A stretch of DNA of 64,000 bases from Xanthocytophaga agilis (GTDB taxonomy: Bacteria; Bacteroidota; Bacteroidia; Cytophagales; 172606-1): NCBI RefSeq assembly GCF_030068605.1, contig NZ_JASJOU010000017.1, positions 156,573-220,572 on the forward strand, in the 5' to 3' direction. The position numbers and the translations under genes are program-made. Under the pieces are notes generated by a model. That model searched no databases and had not been told where the DNA came from. It worked only from the letters and a program-made list of their open reading frames with translations. Shown here in pieces: positions 46,198-54,780 of this stretch. Positions within the stretch are counted from its first letter, which is position 1. The number at the start of each line of letters is the position of its first letter.

Positions 46198-47298
46198 TTA
46201 TATACCCACTCGTCTATCCAGCTCCACTTCCAGAATAGCCAGAAACATATCTTCCTCCTCAAATATACGAAGCCTATGAGCAGCCGGATAAATGATATCC
46301 AGTCTTCTTTGGATATTTGCTAAGCCTATCCCATCCTTCTCAGTAAGTATATCGTTAGACTCAATACTTCTTACTAAGTCTTGGTCAGGTATACTGTTAG
46401 ATACCTTAAACTTCAGCTTGCTGCTTTTTATCTGAAGATCAATATTAATCCAGGCTTGTGCCATCTCCTGACTTGCACCGTGTTTAAAAGCATTTTCAAC
46501 TAGAGGCATTAATAGAAGTGGAGCAATCTCCTGACTGAATAAATCGCCTTTGCAGGTGAAGTTAAGGTCCAGCCTTTCTTTGTAGCGAATCTTCTCCAGT
46601 TCCATATAACTCTCCAGAATCCGTACTTCTTTGGCAAGCGATATGAACTCGACATTGCACTCATACAACATATACCGCAAGATGGTTGACAATCCTAATA
46701 CTATAGCAGGCGATTGAGGTGAATTTTGCAGTGTAAGTGAATAGAGGTTATTGAGGGTATTAAACAAAAAATGAGGATGTACTTGTGCTTTTAGTAAATT
46801 GAGTTCTGCTTCCATCGCTGCCTGACGCCTCTCAAACCACATCCGGAAAAATGTAATACCAAGGGCAATCCAGACAATACTATTGCTTTGTTCAATGGCA
46901 TTGACTATGTAAACCGGATCAGTTAACTGAGCCAGAAAGGGATCATGAATTTTATAGGATAAGGTCCATCCTGCTTTTGTATAGGCATCACTGATCAGTG
47001 GATATAACAACAAAATTTCATTGAGACGAAAGAGTAAGGCAGCTATCAGACCTATGCATAGTATACTCACATTAAGCCACCCGTACCTTTTCTTATAGAG
47101 AAATCGTGGAAGCAACCATTTCACTACTACATAATAATACAGAATATTAATGGGCATCACCAGCAACACAAGTGTAAACGCAAATTCGTAGCTGGGCAAA
47201 GTAGGCCTGTAAAAAAGAGTTAGGATTAAGGTTGCTGCCAACCAGAATATAATATCCGGAAGTACTTGCTTCCATTTGAAATGAAGAAGAGAACGCAT
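46198..47298 (-). CDS. LytS/YehU-type sensor histidine kinase
   Basis: A 366-aa inner-membrane kinase. Four hydrophobic helices lie at ~15-32, ~40-62, ~75-100 and ~135-152. The His_kinase (PF06580) block follows: LLKAQVHPHFLFNTLNNLYS, with His176 the likely phosphorylated residue. The ATPase comes next, with PLVENAFKHGA (N-box) and GIGLANIQRRL (G-box). It phosphorylates the LytTR regulator downstream. The signal is unknown. The two lipoprotein genes that start 360 bp away on the other strand are possible targets. Confidence 0.92.
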   Translation of the reverse strand: MRSLLHFKWKQVLPDIIFWLAATLILTLFYRPTLPSYEFAFTLVLLVMPINILYYYVVVKWLLPRFLYKKRYGWLNVSILCIGLIAALLFRLNEILLLYPLISDAYTKAGWTLSYKIHDPFLAQLTDPVYIVNAIEQSNSIVWIALGITFFRMWFERRQAAMEAELNLLKAQVHPHFLFNTLNNLYSLTLQNSPQSPAIVLGLSTILRYMLYECNVEFISLAKEVRILESYMELEKIRYKERLDLNFTCKGDLFSQEIAPLLLMPLVENAFKHGASQEMAQAWINIDLQIKSSKLKFKVSNSIPDQDLVRSIESNDILTEKDGIGLANIQRRLDIIYPAAHRLRIFEEEDMFLAILEVELDRRVGI

Positions 47299-47649
47299 AG
47301 CACATCAATAACGCGAAAAGATAACTGGGGACAGTATGCCTTGTTTCAAATTTACAGTGTACGATCTTTCTAGACAATCTAAACAGACATAAAACAGTTT
47401 CAGTCGACAGACAACACATTATTACCTATTATACGAATGAATCCTTCTTTTCTAGTCATTCGCCCTCACTTTCTGTAGTTCAACGATTAATCCGGTTGTC
47501 TGTCTACAGAAGGTTTTGCACCAATAATGCATATACATTTCTACTCTACATTGCAGCATAATTACGTCAAAACGGAAGAGGATTTTTGCAGAAAACTTAT
47601 TTCTCTTCTACAATCCATCCACATTTTACAATCCGCTTACTGGATTTCT
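47299..47649. other. Divergent promoter region, no gene called
   Basis: A 351-bp spacer between the kinase gene and the clan CD-like lipoprotein. The lipoprotein frame is open back to 47527, but that part lacks a signal peptide and is not considered translated. No operator repeat was recognised. Confidence 0.4.
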
Positions 47650-47658
47650 ATGACTACT

Positions 47659-49761
47659 ATGAAAAACTATGTATCCCTATTAGGCTTACTCCTTTTGTTG
47701 TTCTGCCTGATGAACTGCAAAAAAGATGATGTACTAAAAAATAATACGCCCCCAGATGAAGAACCAGATACTACCAATGGAGATACCATTTTGGCAGAAC
47801 GAAGGGTAGAAATCTTTGAATCTATCAATGTCTTTTTAAATGACCTCTCCTGGAACGATAGAGCCAAGGCACAAAGTGCGATTGTGGCTCATCTGAAAAA
47901 GATCCCCGAATTCAAAAAGGTGGAGTATGATGAAACCTCTGACAACATCATAGCTCAATTCACCGATGGAGCTATCTATATGATGGTCAATAACAGGAAC
48001 ACAGATAAAGATATCCCTGAACCTGACTATGGTAAGCTGAAACAAACCTCCTCTAGCCAAAGAACAACAGCCTATGAATATCCGGCTATTCCTGAAAGTA
48101 GCAATGTATATATATTCAAAGGGGTAGGTAACTATTTTAAGAGTTCGTATATCGGAACTCCTTTTTATAAATTCCTTTTCGATTTTGAAAAACAAAAGAC
48201 AGGGTACAAAGCCACTATTGTTGATGCGACAATCAACAACCTGAAAGACATCAAGGATGCCGGGGTATTTTATTACTGTTCACATGGTGGAATGGGAAGA
48301 TTTAAAGACAATCCAAAAGATTCTATTTATGGCTCATGGACTACAGAAAAGGTGACCGTAGACTTAGAAAAGAAATACAGGAAAGAAATCAAAGCAGGGG
48401 AACTGGTTTATATGGATGCCTATGACAGACATGAAAATGGAAAAAAAGTAGCTGAAACCCATTTTGCGATTACAGCTAAGTTCGTTGATAAATACATGTC
48501 TTTCCCTAAAAACAGCCTGATCTATCTTGATTTGTGTCAGAGTTTTAGAGTAAAAGATTACTGGTGGGCATTTCATAGCAAGTCGCAGGGAACAGGTACT
48601 GTGATCGGATGGTCTGATAACGTAGGAGATGATGATGCACACAAAGCAACTTCCTTTGTATTTGACCGATTACTGGGAGTGAATTTACAAGGATATCCTG
48701 TGATCCCTCATGAAACACCCAAACAAAGGTCTTTCGACTTTCCTTCTGTATATAAGGATATGGTCAAGAGAAACCTTGTCGAATCAACACCCTATTCATC
48801 AAGGCCTTATCAGGTAGCCTTTCTAAAATACCAGGAAGGTCCCAATAAAGATATTGTACTCAGGCCTTCCATTTCCTATATGCAGGTATATGAGTATTTC
48901 GACTGGCTGTTTATTTATGGCCTTTTTGGTGAAGATCCCGGGGCTGGCAAACGATTTGTAACCATTGATGGGGAAACAACAGAGATATTAGAATGGACAC
49001 CACAGATGATCAAATGCAAGATCAAATCTTCAGGTAAAGGCTCTGCCGGAGAGGTAATCGTGAAGGTAAAAGGGAATGAAAGTCGCCCAAGAATACTCAC
49101 CGAATGGAGAGGAGAATTGCTATACAAACGACCCTCAGCGGGGTCCTATATGGAAGAAGTAACTCTGAAGATCCATTTGAGAAGAGACATAGCTCAGTAC
49201 AGGAAAGGAGCAGGATTAAAACCTGAGAAAATAGACGCTTCCCCTTTTACAGGTCCTGCAAGGGATAGTAAAGCTATATATAAGTTTGGTGGGTCTGCAA
49301 AGTATGTAAATAAAGACGAAAATTGCACCTATACTTATTATGCCAACTGGATATCCCAACAGGGAGAGATTGGACTTTATGATATAAATAAACCTAATCA
49401 GGAAGGGGTTTTACTTATTAGTACAGAAAAAACAAACGGATTCGAACTAAGTGGATTGAACTTTATTGCTGTAAAGCCCTCCCAGAATTCAGTATACAAT
49501 GATTGGGCCTGTAGTTCATCCAGTGGCACCTCTGATAAAGCCTACGATAATATGACACTGGAAAACCCCGGAAAGAGTTTTCTGCTATTCAATTTTCAGT
49601 TTGACCAGGACTTTACAATTAAAGCCGGAAAAGTAGAGGGGAAAGGATTGGACCGATCAGAAATAGAATATGCAGATGGCAACATTCCTGAGTTTGGAAT
49701 CACACTTGAGTGGAAGGCTATCAAACCTAATTTTCTACCTAAATCAGACTATGCTTTGTAA
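47659..49761 (+). CDS. Surface lipoprotein with possible clan CD cysteine-protease core and IPT/TIG-like domain
   Basis: About 700 aa. The ATG at 47659 (or 47650) opens a lipoprotein signal MKNYVSLLGLLLLLFCLMNC. CKKDD after the lipid Cys resembles the Bacteroidota surface-export signal. In the middle, FYYCSHGGMGRF (His253 counted from 47527) and, 84 residues on, LIYLDLCQSF (Cys337) recall the His-Gly and Asp-x-Cys motifs of caspase/gingipain/CHAT folds. An IPT/TIG-like segment follows (FIYGLFGEDPGAG to GEVIVKVKGNESRP), then an unknown C-terminal beta domain. Proteolytic activity is an inference from motifs only. Confidence 0.6.
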   Translation: MKNYVSLLGLLLLLFCLMNCKKDDVLKNNTPPDEEPDTTNGDTILAERRVEIFESINVFLNDLSWNDRAKAQSAIVAHLKKIPEFKKVEYDETSDNIIAQFTDGAIYMMVNNRNTDKDIPEPDYGKLKQTSSSQRTTAYEYPAIPESSNVYIFKGVGNYFKSSYIGTPFYKFLFDFEKQKTGYKATIVDATINNLKDIKDAGVFYYCSHGGMGRFKDNPKDSIYGSWTTEKVTVDLEKKYRKEIKAGELVYMDAYDRHENGKKVAETHFAITAKFVDKYMSFPKNSLIYLDLCQSFRVKDYWWAFHSKSQGTGTVIGWSDNVGDDDAHKATSFVFDRLLGVNLQGYPVIPHETPKQRSFDFPSVYKDMVKRNLVESTPYSSRPYQVAFLKYQEGPNKDIVLRPSISYMQVYEYFDWLFIYGLFGEDPGAGKRFVTIDGETTEILEWTPQMIKCKIKSSGKGSAGEVIVKVKGNESRPRILTEWRGELLYKRPSAGSYMEEVTLKIHLRRDIAQYRKGAGLKPEKIDASPFTGPARDSKAIYKFGGSAKYVNKDENCTYTYYANWISQQGEIGLYDINKPNQEGVLLISTEKTNGFELSGLNFIAVKPSQNSVYNDWACSSSSGTSDKAYDNMTLENPGKSFLLFNFQFDQDFTIKAGKVEGKGLDRSEIEYADGNIPEFGITLEWKAIKPNFLPKSDYAL

Positions 49762-49894
49762 ATGATTTGACAGGGATAGTGTATTACCCTAAAGTAAGCA
49801 CTTGTAGTAAATGCATAGATCTTTTCAATCCTGGTTACCTACCAGACGAATCTGCATTGTCGCAAACATCTATTATCAACTTATATTAAATACT

Positions 49895-50902
49895 ATGACT
49901 ATGACAACCAAAGTATTACTTGCAACTTCCTTAGTATTCACCTTATTTGCGTGTAGCTGCAAAAAAGACTCTGACACCACTAGTCCTGATGATTCGAAAA
50001 ACCCTGACTGGGGTAGCCAGCCCCCGCTTCCTGTCGTAAATGGAGAGGCTACTTTTCGTCTGAGTGGAAACGAATTTTATGTAAATGTAATGGGCAATGT
50101 TCAGCCCCGAACTCCAAATTTCCCTTCACTATCCGTTAAAAAAGGGGTACTTCGTGGGTATGTGGCAGATTTGAGTGGGAAACCGATAAAGGGAGCCTAT
50201 ATAGGAGTGCGGGTGACTGTAATTGGTGGCTCTTATAGTGGGGCTTCTGCCGAAACAAATGAAAAAGGGTATTATGAAATAAATCTTCCTATCGGAGCCG
50301 TGCAGTATTATGCAACAGGCTATACCATCGATTATGGCGAAGGAAGAGCAGTGGTAGGTTTACATCCAGCAGATGACAATATATCAGGGTTTGCCTCAGA
50401 AACAGGGAGTGTAGAAAATTTTGTTCTTGAGTCTTATGGTATAGGCGACAAAGATGACGCTCTTCAACAGCCAGGCAATTCCACCCATTATTATGGAGGC
50501 GCAATTAGTTTGGATTATCAGGTAGATTGGGATCATACTATTCCTAACTACTTGCCTGAAGATGGCGAAATTGAGCTTCATCTTATCCCTGAAGAACCAG
50601 GCTTGTATGGAGAAAACAAGTCTTTCAGGATTTACAAAAAGATTGGATATTCCAAGTTGACCATTGTCAATATACCTGTAGGAAAATATATCATCAAGGC
50701 AAAGCTTACAGATGGCCGAGAGTTAAAAATGCGTGAAGTGGGTACCTATGCAGGCTACTATCCTGCCTTTGGTCTTAAACCTGCAGAAGCCAAAGGCTCT
50801 GCCAGTATGCTTTTTACGCCAGTTGTGGGCAGAACTCCACAAATGGTGCCAGCACATGGTGGCAATTGGGAGAGCACACAAATCCAGCTCGAGTTACCCT
50901 AG
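49895..50902 (+). CDS. Lipoprotein with carboxypeptidase-regulatory-like (beta-sandwich) domain
   Basis: About 335 aa. The ATG at 49895 opens a lipoprotein signal ending LFACSCKKDS. The region GVLRGYVADLSGKPIKGAYI to TNEKGYYEINLPIG is a CarboxypepD_reg-like domain. The later part (FRIYKKIGYSKLTIVNIPVG, then YIIKAKLTDG) looks like another beta-sandwich. There is no catalytic motif. The gene follows the clan CD-like lipoprotein by ~130 bp on the same strand, and the two are probably co-expressed. It may be a surface binding or anchoring partner. Confidence 0.7.
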   Translation: MTMTTKVLLATSLVFTLFACSCKKDSDTTSPDDSKNPDWGSQPPLPVVNGEATFRLSGNEFYVNVMGNVQPRTPNFPSLSVKKGVLRGYVADLSGKPIKGAYIGVRVTVIGGSYSGASAETNEKGYYEINLPIGAVQYYATGYTIDYGEGRAVVGLHPADDNISGFASETGSVENFVLESYGIGDKDDALQQPGNSTHYYGGAISLDYQVDWDHTIPNYLPEDGEIELHLIPEEPGLYGENKSFRIYKKIGYSKLTIVNIPVGKYIIKAKLTDGRELKMREVGTYAGYYPAFGLKPAEAKGSASMLFTPVVGRTPQMVPAHGGNWESTQIQLELP

Positions 50903-50931
50903 AGCAATAATTGCAGTTTTACAGGACACAA

Positions 50932-50969
50932 GTTAATCGTTAATAATCTTCAGGCTATCAACGATTAAC
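50932..50969. terminator. Inverted repeat between convergent genes
   Basis: GTTAATCGTT (50932-50941) pairs perfectly with AACGATTAAC (50960-50969), 18-nt loop. It overlaps the last codons of the minus-strand gene ending at 50958. It probably ends transcription from the lipoprotein gene. Confidence 0.5.
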
Positions 50970-51326
50970 TTCTTCCATATTATCAACCATAGACAGTAAA
51001 CGTTCCAGATTGGAGACGGATAAGTTTTCCAAAGTCGAGATAAGTTTTTGGTCTGCATGCTGTTCCTGCGAGTCTTCCCCATGTACATTTTGTAAATGCA
51101 GCGAGTGATGCGTCATGAGAGTTGTGGAAAACAGGGTCTTGGCTACGTCTACCCTATTTTCCAGAAAAAACTGTTTACGTATGAGTTCCAGTGAATTTTC
51201 CTCTCTGGGAAGCTGCTTGTATTCCAACAAATATGTCAGATAGTTACGCAAAGCTAACTTTATATCTTCTTTATAAAGGATACGTTCCACTTGCTGAGGT
51301 GTTAAATATTCTTCTGAGTGTCTCAT
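50958..51326 (-). CDS. Hypothetical helical protein
   Basis: 122 aa, charged, helical and heptad-like, with no signal or membrane segment. It begins MRHSEEYLTPQQVERILYKE, then LALRNYLTYLLEYKQLP, and ends NLERLLSMVDNMEEVNR. I do not recognise a family. Coding is supported by sensible residue content across the whole frame and the lack of a competing frame. It is convergent with the lipoprotein gene. Confidence 0.55.
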   Translation of the reverse strand: MRHSEEYLTPQQVERILYKEDIKLALRNYLTYLLEYKQLPREENSLELIRKQFFLENRVDVAKTLFSTTLMTHHSLHLQNVHGEDSQEQHADQKLISTLENLSVSNLERLLSMVDNMEEVNR

Positions 51327-51567
51327 AATTTTCAGACATTAGTGAAAAACTTAGTTAAAAAAAGAACGTGCCATACATCAAATCATATCCAAAAAAGAAT
51401 CGGTATGTAAAATCAAATCAGTATCTTTTAAGATAGGTAGCTTTATGTTAGTCAGACTATTCCAAAAATTGGTATTTCAGAGTAAATACCTCTATCTTTT
51501 CACTTCTTTAAAAATAATCCAGACTACCACTAAGGTCAAAAACACCTGAATCTATATTGAAATCGTT

Positions 51568-52542
51568 ATGCTTACCAAAAAACATTTTTCTTTTCTGATC
51601 ATATTTTGTCTGGCTATTTGTTGCGTGCCAGCGTTCGCACAATCTTCCCGGATACGTGCTCTTATTGTAGATGGGCAAAATAACCATGAACAATGGCCCA
51701 AGATTACTGCCATGATGAAACAATACCTGGAACAAACCGGAAAGTTTTCTGTAGATGTGCAACGCACACAATTTACCTGGCAGGGAGATAAATATATAGA
51801 AGCCTATCCCATCAAAGGTCTGCGACAAACACAGGCACTAGCTCAGTCCAAAGTAGATTCAACGTTTCACCCTGACTTTTCTACGTATGACCTCATCATC
51901 TGCAATTTCGGATGGAATGCAGCTCCATGGACAACCAAAACTCAGGCAAACTTTGAAAAGTACATGAAAAACGGAGGGGGTTTGGTAGTCATTCATGCAG
52001 CGGATAACTCCTTTCCGGAATGGCCTGCCTATAATCAGATGATCGGTCTGGGAGGCTGGGGAGATCGTACTGAAAAAGATGGTCCGTATGTTTACTATGA
52101 TCAGAATGATAAGCTGGTTAAGGATACACAACCAGGCAAAGCCGGTTCACATGGTTCTCAGTTTGACTTTCTGATTACACTTCGTGATACAACCCATCCC
52201 ATTACCAAAGGAATGCCCAAAAAATGGTTACACAACAAGGATGAACTCTATGACCGGTTACGGGGCCCGGCTAAAAACATGCAGATACTGGCTACGGCAT
52301 TTTCACCCAAAAGCAACAATGGTACGGATCGTAACGAACCCACGTTGATAACCATTCACTATGGAAAAGGACGCATCTTCCATATGACATTGGGTCATGC
52401 TGACTACTCAGCAGAGTGTGTAGGTTTTATCACTTGCCTTCAACGAGGTAGTCAGTGGGCAGCTACCGGAAAAGTAGACATTCCGATTCCAGACGACTTC
52501 CCCACAGAAACGGAAAAACGTCAGCGGAAGTTTGATAAATAA
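51568..52542 (+). CDS. ThuA-domain (trehalose-utilisation-like) secreted protein
   Basis: 324 aa with a signal peptide ending VPAFAQ. The ThuA fold (class I glutamine amidotransferase-like) is seen in ALIVDGQNNHEQWPKITAMM, YDLIICNFGWNA, GGGLVVIHAADNSFPEWPAY, the conserved HPITKGMPKKWLHNKDELYD, and GKGRIFHMTLGHADYS. ThuA proteins in Bacteroidota are linked to sugar or glycoside metabolism, often with oxidoreductases, but the reaction is not settled. It stands alone here and is closed by a strong terminator. Confidence 0.9.
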   Translation: MLTKKHFSFLIIFCLAICCVPAFAQSSRIRALIVDGQNNHEQWPKITAMMKQYLEQTGKFSVDVQRTQFTWQGDKYIEAYPIKGLRQTQALAQSKVDSTFHPDFSTYDLIICNFGWNAAPWTTKTQANFEKYMKNGGGLVVIHAADNSFPEWPAYNQMIGLGGWGDRTEKDGPYVYYDQNDKLVKDTQPGKAGSHGSQFDFLITLRDTTHPITKGMPKKWLHNKDELYDRLRGPAKNMQILATAFSPKSNNGTDRNEPTLITIHYGKGRIFHMTLGHADYSAECVGFITCLQRGSQWAATGKVDIPIPDDFPTETEKRQRKFDK

Positions 52543-52591
52543 ACAAAGCACCTTGATAAGAGAAAGTATAGCACTTTCACAAGCAAGTAAT

Positions 52592-52624
52592 AAAAGAGTG
52601 TGTCTCAAAAAAACACACTCTTTT
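52592..52624. terminator. Strong bidirectional terminator
   Basis: A perfect 12-bp stem AAAAGAGTGTGT/ACACACTCTTTT with a 9-nt loop is followed by more T residues on the plus strand and has A residues on the other side. It serves the ThuA gene and probably the convergent small gene. Confidence 0.9.
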
Positions 52625-52641
52625 TTCTATTATTTAACTGG

Positions 52642-52923
52642 TCAGTCTTTTTTCAGATAATAGGCCAGATAAATATCTATAAGACGGTCTCCGCCATAAT
52701 TGGGATAAGCAGCCAACAATTCAGACTTATATTCTTCTTTGAAGGTAGCCTTATCTACAAAATCAAGATATTTTTCATGGGATATATAGAAAAGACACCA
52801 ATTGCATGATTTATTACCAGGTAAATGTAACAAGTTTTGTTGGCAAGAATTGTGCTGACAGAGATATTGCTTTAAGACATTGTTCGTTGCTTTCACAACA
52901 ACGTCACAATTTTTACTACCCAT
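52642..52923 (-). CDS. Small cysteine-rich hypothetical protein
   Basis: 93 aa, without signal or membrane segment. Six cysteines lie in the N-terminal half (KNCD, YLCQHNSC, KSCNWC). The C-terminal half is more ordinary (FKEEYKSELLAAYPNYGGDR, then DIYLAYYLKKD). No family is recognised. The start is uncertain, and the cysteine-rich part could be leader translated by chance. It is divergent from the Crp/Fnr gene. Confidence 0.4.
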   Translation of the reverse strand: MGSKNCDVVVKATNNVLKQYLCQHNSCQQNLLHLPGNKSCNWCLFYISHEKYLDFVDKATFKEEYKSELLAAYPNYGGDRLIDIYLAYYLKKD

Positions 52924-53013
52924 CCATTTTCTATGTGATAATTATACCCGTTAGATTTGCAACCTTCCTATCTTTTCTTTGCATTTTATCCAAAGAAGCT
53001 TTTCTATTGGTTT

Positions 53014-53577
53014 ATGGCTGACTTTTTTACTTTTTGCAATGATTTTTCTCCTTTGGATGAAGCTGCTGTCAACGATTTGATACCCCATACAAAGACAAGA
53101 ATATTCCAGAAGGGCGATACCATCGTTTACAATGGCGAAGTATGCCGGCATCTGTTTTTTATCAATTCCGGACTTACCAAAATCTGTTCTTTCAAACAAG
53201 ACAAAGAGTTCATCATGCGTTTTTTTTCTGAAAATGTGATGTTTAGCGTCTTTGAAAGCTTTCTTACTCAAACACCCTCCAATTTTGAGATGATTGCACT
53301 GGAACCAACCACACTAACACTGATTTCATATGATTCCATGGAAATGCTCTGTCATAAACACCATTCTCTGGAAACATTTTTCCGAAAGCTGGTTTCCAGA
53401 GCAACAGTCAAAATGACCAAACGAATCAGTGAAATGCTGGAGGAAAACGCTACTACACGTTATCACCAGTTTGTAAAAGAAAACAATCACCTTATTCACC
53501 GCATTAGCCTTGGTGATATGGCCAGATACCTGGGTATAACCCAGCAGTCGTTAAGTAGAATTCGGGCCCAAAGGTAA
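53014..53577 (+). CDS. Crp/Fnr-family transcriptional regulator
   Basis: 187 aa from the ATG at 53014; the longer frame from 52957 adds a hydrophobic stretch unlikely to be translated. The cyclic-nucleotide-binding-like beta roll spans ~20-120 (FQKGDTIVYNGEVCRHLFFI, then GLTKICSFKQDKEFIMRFFS). The helix-turn-helix is at the C-terminus (ISLGDMARYLGITQQSLSRI), very short after it. No FeS cysteine cluster is present, so it is not an oxygen-sensing Fnr. It precedes yceI with a palindrome in between and probably controls it. Confidence 0.88.
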   Translation: MADFFTFCNDFSPLDEAAVNDLIPHTKTRIFQKGDTIVYNGEVCRHLFFINSGLTKICSFKQDKEFIMRFFSENVMFSVFESFLTQTPSNFEMIALEPTTLTLISYDSMEMLCHKHHSLETFFRKLVSRATVKMTKRISEMLEENATTRYHQFVKENNHLIHRISLGDMARYLGITQQSLSRIRAQR

Positions 53578-53599
53578 TTTTTTACCATAGGGTAAAAAA
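53578..53599. promoter_or_regulatory. Palindromic operator upstream of yceI
   Basis: TTTTTTACC-ATAG-GGTAAAAAA is a perfect 9-bp palindrome directly after the Crp/Fnr stop. The T-tract is on the wrong side for a plus-strand terminator, so a regulator site is more likely. It lies just upstream of the presumed -33 region of the yceI promoter. Confidence 0.55.
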
Positions 53600-53617
53600 C
53601 AGGTTGTTGACTGTGTC

Positions 53618-53625
53618 TAGTTTTG
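53618..53625 (+). promoter_or_regulatory. -7 box of the yceI promoter
   Basis: TAGTTTTG matches the Bacteroidota -7 consensus TAnnTTTG exactly and lies 22 bp upstream of the ATG. A clear TTG at the proper -33 distance is not seen; the palindrome just upstream may substitute through activator binding. Confidence 0.45.
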
Positions 53626-53647
53626 TAAAAACAAACAAAGCAAAACG

Positions 53648-54193
53648 ATGACAGTACTAACAACATCCAAATGGACGATTGACGTTGCTCATTCAGAGAT
53701 TCAATTCAAAGTAAAACATCTTGCCATCTCTAATGTATCGGGCACTTTTAAGTTATTTTCAGGAGAGGTACAAGCCGAAACTGACAAATTTCAGAATGCA
53801 CAGGTCTCTTTTCAGCTACTAACCTCCAGCATTAACACCAATAATTCCGAACGGGATACCCATCTAAAGTCAACTCTGTTTCTGGATGTAGAACAATTTC
53901 CGGAAATCCTGTTTAATGGCTTTATTAGAAAAAACCAGCCTACCTCCCAACTAGTGGGCGAATTGACGATTAAAGGCATTACTCAACCCGTAACAATCGA
54001 AATAGAACATACAGGCACAGGAACAGGTAGGTTTGGCGATACAAGAGCAGGCTTCGAAGGCAATGGTAAAATTAACCGAAAAGATTTTGGGCTTACCTTT
54101 CATTTGCTAACAGAAGCAGGTAGCCTGGTAGTGGGTGAAGAAATAAAACTACATTTTGACATTCAGTTGATCAAACAAGCACCTGAAGTATAA
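53648..54193 (+). CDS. YceI-family protein (lipocalin-like isoprenoid binder)
   Basis: 181 aa without a signal peptide, so cytoplasmic. The fold is clear from the start WTIDVAHSEIQFKVKHLAIS, then VSGTFKLFSG, the middle STLFLDVEQFPEILF and LVGELTIKGITQPVTIEIEH, and the end FGLTFH and GEEIKLHFDIQL. YceI proteins bind polyisoprenoids or similar lipids, and their physiological role is unclear. It pairs with the Crp/Fnr gene upstream, a common Bacteroidota arrangement. Confidence 0.92.
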   Translation: MTVLTTSKWTIDVAHSEIQFKVKHLAISNVSGTFKLFSGEVQAETDKFQNAQVSFQLLTSSINTNNSERDTHLKSTLFLDVEQFPEILFNGFIRKNQPTSQLVGELTIKGITQPVTIEIEHTGTGTGRFGDTRAGFEGNGKINRKDFGLTFHLLTEAGSLVVGEEIKLHFDIQLIKQAPEV

Positions 54194-54344
54194 GAGTGAG
54201 TGGCATTTCTATATACTAGTTGATCAGTTACAGAGAAGTCGTCCAACGTTTCACCTGATATAGCATATAGCTTTTGTTTCTTTACACACAGGTTTAGTAT
54301 CATACACTATCTATTCAACTGGTAAGGTTGCTATGCCAGGCCTT

Positions 54345-54670
54345 TTTAAAAAGCATATTTTACCAGTTCGGCTACGTTCTTGACACCTAGCTTCGAAATT
54401 AGGTTTTTGGGATGTGGTTTACAGTATATTGACTCATAAAAAGTTTGTCGGCAATTTCAGGTGAGGTAAATTCTGCAGTAATATATGTAAGAACCTCTTT
54501 TTCTCACTCAGAACCGGATTGGTAGATGTTTTAGACTCAGGAGCAAAAACATTTTTGAGGTATTTCTCCTATGTTTTTTTGAGAATAATTTTACCTATCC
54601 TCAGTCTTATTGATTGCCCTGAGCTATTCGTCTTTCTCGGCATTTTTGAGTAGGTAACCACTGCCTTATT
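54345..54670 (-). pseudogene. Decayed NarL/LuxR-type response regulator
   Basis: On the minus strand, scattered over several frames: GSGYLLKNAEKDE, stop, LRAINKTED (receiver end, ~54600-54662). Then REVLTYITAEFTSPEIADKL, FMSQYTVNHIPK and, after a frameshift, NLISKLGVKNVAELVKYAF (LuxR helix-turn-helix, ~54346-54500). Stops and frameshifts break it in at least three places. The receiver start is not found further upstream. The 54194-54780 gap therefore holds the relic of a full regulator gene and little else. Confidence 0.75.
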
Positions 54671-54780
54671 AGTTGTCAGCTTAACAATCATATCTGGTTC
54701 ACTGCAAACAATTCGTAGTAGTTTTCCTATCTACTGAAACTACCTTTTTACGGACAAATTTAAGGAAATATCATCCATAC

